NCBI GenBank assembly: GCA_020630835.1
Contig: JAHDIL010000123.1
Location: 1 to 5,667 of the forward strand
Source: Verrucomicrobiota bacterium
GTDB taxonomy: Bacteria > Verrucomicrobiota > Verrucomicrobiia > Verrucomicrobiales > DEV007
Reading direction: 5' to 3'
DNA: 5,667 nt
Each line of letters starts with the position of its first letter. Positions within the stretch are counted from its first letter, which is position 1. The notes under the pieces were generated by a model, which did not search any database, was not told the origin of the DNA, and worked only from the letters and a program-made list of their open reading frames with translations. Shown here piece after piece: positions 1 to 5,667 of this stretch. A program made the position numbers and the translations under genes.

Positions 1-67
1 TGTCCGCGGTAATCGTCAGGTTTTTAGCCCGGAATAGGTGGGGATTTCTCCACGAGATGCGGAGCAT
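1..67 (-). CDS. Possible start of a third gene in the minus-strand unit (partial, uncertain)
   Basis: An ATG at 67-65 on the minus strand opens a frame with no stop through the window edge, giving 22 codons (MLRISWRNPHLFRAKNLT and onward). It would overlap the last 52 bp of the 638-residue gene in another frame. Without an upstream ATG the frame stays open back to a TAG at 137-139. An AGGA lies about ten bases before the ATG, a loose candidate for a ribosome binding site. The preceding genes overlap, so a further overlapping gene would fit the operon, and a PgsB- or PgsA-like partner would be expected nearby. The stretch is too short to identify, and a chance open frame is equally plausible. 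Confidence 0.2.
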   Translation of the reverse strand, partial: MLRISWRNPHLFRAKNLTITAD

Positions 68-1932
68 GTGTGAGGCGGTCCTAGTGGACCCAAATTGGTG
101 GCGAACGTTAGGGTAGTTGGGGATTCCCCCTCTTTTCTATAAATAAGGCGGCGAGAAGGGAATTCTGCGGCCGAAGGAGACTGTGCTTGATTTAGCCCTA
201 TGGTTTGGTTAAGCGGCACTCTGGCATAGAGGATGGATTTCGCTTCTTCTCTGATTTCTTCGTCCTCTAGTAAGTCTATTAAGAGGTAGCATCCTTGGCG
301 TGACGGGGTCTCAGAGATTTCCTCCCAGTGATAGGTGCCAGTGGCTAGGTCGATATTTTCCTCGGGGAGTCGTCGCTGTGTCAGCAGTAGCATACTTTCC
401 CCATTCAAGATGCGCTGGTGGTAATCATGTGGGCGAGCGCTGAACCAGACAGGTTGCTTTTTGCCTTCGAGATCCTCTAAATCATAGTCATCAGGGACAA
501 CTGTTTTGTGGGTCATTCTCCGAGGTCTTTTGAAGAACTGAACGAAGACAGGTTCCTCGGCGGAAACTGAAATCGAATCTGCCCAGGGAGGGGGAGTAAG
601 CACATATTCGCTTTTCTCCCAAACGGTAAAGTCCCCTACGCCCTGGATCAACCTATCAAAAGCGGATACGTCGTCGAGCAAAGGTAAACTCTCAGCTTCG
701 GATTTTTGCTCGCTTTTCCAGGTGATCCTGAAACTCTTGGCCTTGGCCGATCCTTTGCGAGCAATGAGTTTTAGAATGCTGAGATCAGGAAGCCCAAAAG
801 ATACCGGTTTTTTTGAGACGTCCCAGCATCTGATCACTGATGGTTCCGCATCTAGAAAGTGTCCCTCGGAATCTTGGATACGCATGATCGCTTGGTGTTC
901 AGTAGAGAGTTCTACGAGACCGTAGGGAAGAAAAATTTCAGTAGTCAGGTTTTGCTCGAGAGGCTTCCAGCGAAACGATTGACGGCGCATTTGTTTGTCG
1001 TAAATGGCCATGGTAATAGAATCGATTTGTTTCGATGGGGTAGTCGGGGTCAAGGAAATAGTGTAGGTGTCAGGTTCTGAGATAGGAACTACGGCCCTGA
1101 AATTTGGGCCGACAATAAGGCTCTCTCGATCTGGGATGACGTCGGGACTCTCTATATCACTTGCGAGAGGTGGTTCACGAAGAGTGTAGATTAAAGTGGT
1201 TTGAAAGTTGTCGCCCTCTATCCCAGTTGGTCCTACGGGAGTCCAGCGGTTTTGAAACAGAGCCTCTCGTTCTTTAGACGTGAGAGATTCGGAACCGAAG
1301 ATAGAGGTGGAGGCGAGTTTTTCACGTTTGTCCCCCCGCATACGTTGCCAAAAGTAAGCAAGTTTGCGGCGTGATCGCTCTTGCTTAACGGAAATACGAA
1401 TCACAACATAGCTGTCATCTATGGCTGAATTTTGCATTTTTGCCCGCACGCGAACGATATGAGTCCTTCTTTCTTCGAGCTCGACTTCGAATGACTTAAC
1501 GGGGAAAGCGGAGAGTGATGGTTTTCCGTCAACCCTCCCGAATCTGGGCAGTTGCTGCGGGGATGAAGTTTGGACATGAGTTACTTCCTGAGGACTGCCT
1601 GAGTTATCATCTCTCATGCTCCACTCAATGCTATAACTGTGTTCAGTATTCGGTGGGCTAGAAGTGATCTTCTCAGTGGGAGTGATCAATTGAGAGCTGA
1701 TCCGAAATTCAGCAGCTGTAGGAGGTAGGCGAAAGATTACGTAGTCAGAGTCCTTACCGGAAAACATCTTTGTGCGATCATACTCTGATGAGTAAAGGGT
1801 TCCCTGGGTGGGCGCACTAGCTGAATCATTGAGGAAGTAGTCTCGAATGGTAGAGATAAAGGAACTGATCACGGTGAGCGCTGTAGCGAACACGGCTAGC
1901 CCTATCAGTATTCTGACAACGCGTCTTCTCAT
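16..1932 (-). CDS. Membrane-anchored protein of unknown function, coupled to the PgsC-like gene
   Basis: I do not recognise this 638-residue protein. It opens with a basic stretch (MRRRVVR) and one hydrophobic segment at about residues 7-28. There is no obvious signal-peptidase or lipobox cysteine site, so it is probably an N-terminal membrane anchor with the rest outside the cytoplasm. The remainder has no second membrane segment and is rich in short alternating hydrophobic stretches typical of beta-sandwich domains, for example residues 63-82 (YVIFRLPPTAAEF and following), 145-183, 270-295 and 455-470. A basic patch lies at 184-206. Cysteines are few (369, 548, 623). No catalytic motif is evident. 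Its ATG overlaps the TGA of the PgsC-like gene by 4 bp and has no well-placed Shine-Dalgarno; a GGAG lies about 14 bases upstream. Translational coupling and shared function are therefore likely. Inferred role: an extracytoplasmic accessory or scaffold subunit of the same polymer synthesis or export machine. It is not an evident PgsA/CapA, whose metallophosphatase-like motifs are absent. Confidence 0.8.
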   Translation of the reverse strand: MRRRVVRILIGLAVFATALTVISSFISTIRDYFLNDSASAPTQGTLYSSEYDRTKMFSGKDSDYVIFRLPPTAAEFRISSQLITPTEKITSSPPNTEHSYSIEWSMRDDNSGSPQEVTHVQTSSPQQLPRFGRVDGKPSLSAFPVKSFEVELEERRTHIVRVRAKMQNSAIDDSYVVIRISVKQERSRRKLAYFWQRMRGDKREKLASTSIFGSESLTSKEREALFQNRWTPVGPTGIEGDNFQTTLIYTLREPPLASDIESPDVIPDRESLIVGPNFRAVVPISEPDTYTISLTPTTPSKQIDSITMAIYDKQMRRQSFRWKPLEQNLTTEIFLPYGLVELSTEHQAIMRIQDSEGHFLDAEPSVIRCWDVSKKPVSFGLPDLSILKLIARKGSAKAKSFRITWKSEQKSEAESLPLLDDVSAFDRLIQGVGDFTVWEKSEYVLTPPPWADSISVSAEEPVFVQFFKRPRRMTHKTVVPDDYDLEDLEGKKQPVWFSARPHDYHQRILNGESMLLLTQRRLPEENIDLATGTYHWEEISETPSRQGCYLLIDLLEDEEIREEAKSILYARVPLNQTIGLNQAQSPSAAEFPSRRLIYRKEGESPTTLTFATNLGPLGPPHTCSASRGEIPTYSGLKT

Positions 1933-4900
1933 TGGTTCTTAGGCGACTCCAGAAACGTTGATTGCTCCAGAAGCCACTGATCGATCGTTGTGCGGTCGGC
2001 GGTTGTTGTGAGGCTGGTAGAAAATTCAGAAAGATTTACGAGCAGGAACGGTTTTCCGTATTTGTTGACTAGTGCTAGGCTAGGTGTTTGGAAAAATCGA
2101 GATGTCCACATCTGTAGTTCTATGTCTGCGTTGTTTTGCAAATTCGATAGAATAAGTATGTTTCTGGTGGAGCGGTATCGGCTAAGGGTGTTTTTTAATG
2201 TTTTTAGACCGTTAGGATTCGGATGCATTTGGATTGGGCTGATATTCGTGATCTCTCGCTCTTTGATGCTGAGGGAGCGAAGGCGCTTCTTTTCATTGGT
2301 ATAGTCTTCAACAGGCCCGAAAGAAGATTTCAAGGCAGGGGATAGCCAAACTTTTGCGAAAGCATGGTTTCCGCCGGAAAGATACATTGCTGTATCCTGC
2401 AAGTTCGCTCCAATAGCTAGATCGGCCTGATCTTGTTGGGTGTCGACGACGGTGGCGGCATACCCTTCTTTAGTAATTTTAGACTTCCACGCACTAATCG
2501 TTTCAGGAATGTTTCCCGTAGACGAGTAGTCATTCGATACGATTAGTATGTCATCGGTGAACTTACTTTCGCTCTCTTCTGGTGCTAGCGAGGCTAGTTG
2601 GAGCACGGCAAGTTTTCGTTTCTGTTTTGCTCGTAATACAGACTCGTGCGAGAGGTGGAGTATTGAATTCTTGTTGTCGAAACGAGTCAGCTCGGTGAGC
2701 CCTTGTGAATTGCTGTCACTTTTTGTCTGTGCCCAGATTACGATATCAGACGACTGCTTTAGGAGGGAGGCAATAGAGTGACGGACTAGGCCATCGGCAA
2801 AGGAGCGTGACGGGATTTGCAGGACATTGAGGGGCTTGCGTTCCGCGTTGTCATGGAGTGATGGGATCCGCAGCGCTAAACCGCCTCGGAATCTTGCTGG
2901 GGAAGAGATGTCAGATAGAAAAAGAAGGTCATCGAATACCGTAAGTTTATAATCCAGGAATGCGGCGTGATACCTTAGGAGCGAAAGGGTGCCCTTAGCT
3001 TCACTATGGTTAGAGAAAGCTAGAGCGGGCTGAATGATGAGATCACGCATCATTCGGAGTTCTCCTAATGTGGGAGGCGAATACTTGTCCTGAGTCTCTC
3101 CGAATACGGGATGGGTCAGTGCCACGAGGTCATCAAAGTTAGCCTTGCCCCCTTCGGAGTCGGATAAATGTTTTGTCTGGGTATGGATGAAAGTAGATAG
3201 GGGAACGGAAAGCTTCAGATATCCGCCGTGGATAGGGAGAGGGGCTAGGTTAAGCTCCGATCGGGAGGACCAGATGATTTTTAAGTCCGGAATTTTTTCA
3301 CGAAGCGGTGCCAGGTTGAGATCTCTTGGTAGCTTGCTCAGAACTAGCGATTCGGAGCTGTCTAGAGAGGTAGATATCTCAAGTATCCCTCCATCGGCAT
3401 ACTGATCGTGAAGTCGTGCAACAAAGGGGTGAAGGGTATTTTCGGATAGATTCTGATAATCATCGCTTAGCAGCAGAAGGCGAGGAGCGAGGGCTTTGGA
3501 TAGACTCCAAGTGGTGGGGATCAATGATACATCTTCCCGGAATAACGGGGCCTTGACGAGGAGCTGGTTGGCAGCTCTTGGGTTTATGACGAGTAAGAGC
3601 TCACGTCCTTCCACCAGTGAGGTGAGTATTATTAAGCCATCTTCGCTTTCTTTCGCCTGGCATTGACATCGGGACAGAAGCTTTTTGACGGTTTCTTGTG
3701 AGGGGGCAGGGCTAAGCATTTCTGAGATTAGCCGCTCGAAGTGATGGGCTGCTTCGTGACGTTTCACCATTGCGGTTTGATCGACCTCGGGAATGAGAAG
3801 GGCAAAAGCGTTGTCCCGATAGATATCAAAAGCGGGCTTGTTTTCTTTGACCAAATTAGGAGAGCTTTCAAAGGGGGTGGCACGCGGCGTAGTCTCGAAA
3901 AATGGAGGCACGAGCAGGAGAGCGAATCCGACGATATTGGCAGCCACGACTGATAGGAGAGACACTTGGACTACAATTCGAATTTGGTGTGCGACCTTAT
4001 TTAGGGCATGCATTTTGATGGCCATCAAGGTGGGGAGCAGATACCCGAAGCCATAGTAGTCTGTCGATTTGACCTCTGGCGCTATCAAGTAGAGGCCCCA
4101 ACCAACCAGCATTTTGTAGACCAAACTGACGGTGAAAAAAAGCATGACTTTCCTGGCTCCCTCCATTGTCATTTGGTTGAAAGGCCGAATTTTTAGGAGG
4201 AGCATCGAAGCGTAGAGAATGATGAGGGCTTCAAAAATGGACGTGGCTATCTTAAGAGGTTCATACCACTGCAAAGAAAGTAGAGCTGGGATCATGATGC
4301 CGTTGAAATCCCAGCCATAACGTAGATTCATCCAGGAAGAGATGATCGAGGCGGTGATGAGAACAATATAAGCTTTCGGAGCGGCATAGATCGACGCCGC
4401 GACATCTTCGTAGAGAAAGCTGAGGCTCGTAATATTGAAATTCGTGAATTCCATCAGACCATAGCGAATGATGATCCAGGTGATGCCGCTTGTGACAAGA
4501 AATGGGATAGCCCCGCGTAATACCCCGGTTTTAAAAAGCTGATTAGCAAGCAGGCAGATCACAATAAGGCCGAACGAGTGTAAAGTGTTGGAGAAATCGG
4601 CTACGATACCGAGTTGATCGCGCAGAAATACTCCTAGAGCGGGGAGTAGCCAGACATCGAATGTCAGGCGGTAAAAGGCGCTTACCAAGATCATGGCGAA
4701 AAACCGATCTCGACCGAACCACTCGCACGCAAGACCAAGTTTGGGCAGCAGATACATCATGCCCCTGACTGTCCATAGGGTGAGAATCGCTTCAAAAATG
4801 ACGACAACGGCAACCCATGGTTTCTCCATCGCCAGTGGGATTAGGTATCCCGGGACGACGAGTCCTGAGTAGACCCAGCCCAAGCGAAGATTGAAGAAGG

Positions 4901-4985
4901 AAACCATCACGCCTACCCAGACTGTAGTGAAGACTGAGTTGGATAGGCTACCTTCGGGGAATATCGGTAAAGGAAACCAATCCAT
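1929..4985 (-). CDS. Tandem PgsC/CapC-like poly-gamma-glutamate synthesis membrane protein with large C-terminal soluble region
   Basis: The N-terminal third closely resembles PgsC/CapC, the small membrane subunit (about 150 residues in Bacillus) that works with the Mur-ligase-like PgsB in making and exporting poly-gamma-glutamate. Seen: SGLVVPGYL at residues 40-48, FGRDRFFAM at 90-98 and LLANQLFKTGV at 145-155, each matching the PgsC pattern (AGLVVPGYL, YGRRKFAAM, LIANTIQKQGL). A second, diverged copy follows: NLRYGWDFNGIMIPALL at 220-236 and FEALIILY at 251-258 repeat NLRLGWVYSGLVVPGYL and FEAILTLW of the first. About twelve hydrophobic segments lie between residues 17 and 360. Residues 361-1018 lack membrane segments and match no family I recognise; alternating beta and helical stretches suggest an alpha/beta fold. 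The ATG is fixed by an in-frame stop 15 bp upstream at 5001-5003, but no Shine-Dalgarno precedes it. The stop overlaps the next gene (ATGA). The PgsC relationship is strong; the polymer made is inferred and could be another gamma-linked polymer. Confidence 0.85.
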   Translation of the reverse strand: MDWFPLPIFPEGSLSNSVFTTVWVGVMVSFFNLRLGWVYSGLVVPGYLIPLAMEKPWVAVVVIFEAILTLWTVRGMMYLLPKLGLACEWFGRDRFFAMILVSAFYRLTFDVWLLPALGVFLRDQLGIVADFSNTLHSFGLIVICLLANQLFKTGVLRGAIPFLVTSGITWIIIRYGLMEFTNFNITSLSFLYEDVAASIYAAPKAYIVLITASIISSWMNLRYGWDFNGIMIPALLSLQWYEPLKIATSIFEALIILYASMLLLKIRPFNQMTMEGARKVMLFFTVSLVYKMLVGWGLYLIAPEVKSTDYYGFGYLLPTLMAIKMHALNKVAHQIRIVVQVSLLSVVAANIVGFALLLVPPFFETTPRATPFESSPNLVKENKPAFDIYRDNAFALLIPEVDQTAMVKRHEAAHHFERLISEMLSPAPSQETVKKLLSRCQCQAKESEDGLIILTSLVEGRELLLVINPRAANQLLVKAPLFREDVSLIPTTWSLSKALAPRLLLLSDDYQNLSENTLHPFVARLHDQYADGGILEISTSLDSSESLVLSKLPRDLNLAPLREKIPDLKIIWSSRSELNLAPLPIHGGYLKLSVPLSTFIHTQTKHLSDSEGGKANFDDLVALTHPVFGETQDKYSPPTLGELRMMRDLIIQPALAFSNHSEAKGTLSLLRYHAAFLDYKLTVFDDLLFLSDISSPARFRGGLALRIPSLHDNAERKPLNVLQIPSRSFADGLVRHSIASLLKQSSDIVIWAQTKSDSNSQGLTELTRFDNKNSILHLSHESVLRAKQKRKLAVLQLASLAPEESESKFTDDILIVSNDYSSTGNIPETISAWKSKITKEGYAATVVDTQQDQADLAIGANLQDTAMYLSGGNHAFAKVWLSPALKSSFGPVEDYTNEKKRLRSLSIKEREITNISPIQMHPNPNGLKTLKNTLSRYRSTRNILILSNLQNNADIELQMWTSRFFQTPSLALVNKYGKPFLLVNLSEFSTSLTTTADRTTIDQWLLEQSTFLESPKNQ

Positions 4986-5002
4986 GCTCGCGGGAGGTTT
5001 TC

Positions 5003-5079
5003 ATAGCGGTTATGGTTAGAGCGAACGCTGAGTTCAGATACAGAGCCTCAGCAGGGGTTGGATATATCATAACCGCTAT
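5003..5079. repeat. Perfect 12-bp inverted repeat with nested stem in the divergent intergenic region
   Basis: ATAGCGGTTATG at 5003-5014 is repeated exactly as its reverse complement CATAACCGCTAT at 5068-5079, separated by 53 bp (centre to centre 65 bp, about six helical turns). Inside lies a second, shorter inverted pair, GCTGAG at 5027-5032 and CTCAGC at 5047-5052. The small palindromic element AGCG-AA-CGCT (5020-5029) and the perfect palindrome GATATATC (5061-5068) are also within the interval. The repeat sits between two divergent starts. It could be a pair of operators bound by a regulator with DNA looping, or a long-range stem in a leader RNA. It could also be a very small mobile-element remnant with 12-bp ends. 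The pairing is seen directly; its role is inference. Confidence 0.6.
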
Positions 5080-5089
5080 TCCTCGTGAA
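5061..5089 (-). promoter_or_regulatory. Candidate promoter for the PgsC-like operon
   Basis: On the minus strand, TTCACG (5089-5084) and TATATC (5066-5061) are spaced by 17 bp, a sigma70-like arrangement with four of six consensus matches in each box. This would give a leader of roughly 70 bases before the ATG at 4985. The right arm of the 12-bp inverted repeat falls in the spacer, so a protein bound there would block this promoter, while the left arm would lie in the transcribed leader. The boxes are weak matches, and other bacterial lineages use different sequences. An alternative -10, TATGAT at 5071-5066, has five matches but no good partner. Confidence 0.25.
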
Positions 5090-5111
5090 CACTATTCGAA
5101 GTGCATTCAAT

Positions 5112-5667
5112 GTGACGGCAGAGCCGCCAGAATTCCTGGCGAAAGCTGAGAATAGCCGCCATGCCCGCGGGAATACTGTAAATTTGAGCAAATCACACTG
5201 CTATCAGCGTTTAGCGGAGATGATGAAGGAGGCATTGCCCTCTTCCGCCAGCGGCTGTTTGATTGTAGGGGCAGGGCAGGGGGGGGATCTGCCGCTTTCA
5301 GGGTTGTTTGACGTCTTCGACTCACTGAAACTTCTTGATTGGCAGGTGATGGATGAAGCGAAAATCGCCAATCAACACGGGCAACTCAGCAAGACTCTCT
5401 ATCTCCTGCAGGAGGATGTGACGGACCTCGCAGCGAAGCTGTGCGAGGAGTTGCCGGTGCCGGGGGTTAGACTCCGACAGCGACTAGAGGAGTTGGCACT
5501 TGCTCTCAGTCGTGCGAATCCGCGCTGGAAAGCAAGTCCGACGTTTTCAGAGCCTGTAGATTTCGTTGCTAGCACTCTAATTCTTTCGCAGCTGGGGCGT
5601 AGTCTGCAAACCTGCATACATCAAACTGTCGCAAAAGCTCAACTTGATGCCATTCTAGCCGGCCCGT
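5112..5667 (+). CDS. SAM-dependent methyltransferase-like protein, 3' truncated by window edge
   Basis: An open frame with no stop reaches the end of the window (185 codons seen). The Rossmann motif CLIVGAGQGGDL at residues 49-60 matches motif I (GxGxG-type SAM-binding loop) of class I methyltransferases. An acidic residue ends the next predicted strand (LKLLD, D76). EDVTDL at 101-106 and VDFVASTLILSQL at 149-161 fit the later strands, where such enzymes have D-[VL]-T and a D-x-V-x-x-x-x-x-L-x-Q-L pattern. The substrate cannot be told. Start choice: the same frame is open back to a TAA at 5070-5072. GTG at 5112 gives about 48 residues before motif I, a usual spacing; GTG at 5085 is an alternative. 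The first ATG in frame (5220) would leave only 16 residues before motif I and discard coding-like sequence. No start has a clear ribosome site, although GCGGAG abuts 5220. The gene diverges from the PgsC-like operon, so a functional link is possible but unproven. Confidence 0.7.
   Translation, partial: MTAEPPEFLAKAENSRHARGNTVNLSKSHCYQRLAEMMKEALPSSASGCLIVGAGQGGDLPLSGLFDVFDSLKLLDWQVMDEAKIANQHGQLSKTLYLLQEDVTDLAAKLCEELPVPGVRLRQRLEELALALSRANPRWKASPTFSEPVDFVASTLILSQLGRSLQTCIHQTVAKAQLDAILAGP
5268..5286 (+). repeat. G-rich tract with G8 homopolymer inside the methyltransferase-like gene
   Basis: Runs of four, three and eight G are separated only by CA (GGGG-CA-GGG-CA-G8). They encode the GAGQGG core of the putative SAM-binding motif I. 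Reading the G8 as two runs gives four G-tracts with very short loops, a classical G-quadruplex pattern on the coding strand. A G8 run early in a gene is also a known kind of slippage site: a one-base gain or loss would shift the frame at about residue 57. Alternative synonymous codons were available for several of these glycines. Confidence 0.5.

Noticed and set aside
722..1080. Plus-strand open frames of 67 and 73 codons inside the 638-residue gene
   Set aside because: They are antisense shadows of a long, clearly coding minus-strand gene and have no recognisable protein features.
16..1932. Assignment of the 638-residue protein as PgsA/CapA
   Set aside because: No metallophosphatase-like histidine and aspartate motifs of that family are visible; only the single membrane anchor is shared.
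1990..2304. Plus-strand frame of 104 codons
   Set aside because: It lies wholly antisense to the C-terminal coding region of the PgsC-like gene; composition and lack of motifs indicate a chance frame.
2548..4196. Several plus-strand frames of 62 to 86 codons
   Set aside because: All are antisense to the PgsC-like gene and overlap one another without ribosome sites or family resemblance.
4543..4776. Minus-strand frame of 77 codons within the first PgsC repeat
   Set aside because: It is an alternate frame of the region with the strongest PgsC similarity, so it is a shadow.
5003..5079. Rho-independent terminator
   Set aside because: The inverted repeat arms are 53 bp apart, no U-run follows either arm, and the position between two divergent starts does not suit termination.
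5107..5617. Two minus-strand frames of 72 codons each at the right end
   Set aside because: They are antisense to the open plus-strand frame that carries the methyltransferase motif, which is the better coding candidate.

Overview
The window holds two complete genes on the minus strand, organised as a translationally coupled pair, and the 5' part of a divergent plus-strand gene that runs off the right edge. Almost every base is coding. The only real gap is about 126 bp between the divergent starts (4986-5111). No RNA gene, CRISPR array, insertion sequence or terminator was seen.

Minus-strand unit (4985 down to 16). The first gene encodes a 1018-residue protein. Its N-terminal third is recognisably a poly-gamma-glutamate (PGA) synthesis PgsC/CapC membrane domain, present twice in tandem, and it is followed by about 655 residues of unassigned soluble sequence. 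Its stop codon overlaps the start of the next gene as ATGA. That gene encodes a 638-residue protein with one N-terminal membrane anchor and a long, probably extracytoplasmic, beta-rich region that I do not recognise. The pair probably belongs to an envelope polymer or capsule synthesis or export locus of the PGA type. The ligase (PgsB/CapB) and hydrolase/transport (PgsA/CapA) genes expected in such a locus are not visible and could lie beyond position 1. A weak open frame (67 to 1, minus) may be the start of a third gene.

Divergent unit (5112 onward, plus). This is the first 185 codons of a protein with a Rossmann-type SAM-dependent methyltransferase signature (GAGQGGDL). It most likely starts at a GTG. 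Its motif I is encoded across an unusual G-rich stretch that includes a G8 homopolymer.

Between the divergent genes lies a perfect 12-bp inverted repeat (5003-5014 and 5068-5079) enclosing a smaller stem. It could be a paired operator or a structured element controlling one or both directions.

Organism. The membrane-anchored protein and large envelope proteins, moderate GC (by eye around 50%) and absence of clear Shine-Dalgarno sites before all three starts suggest a Gram-negative bacterium outside the well-studied enterics. Verrucomicrobiota or a similar lineage is possible, but the sequence alone does not settle it.
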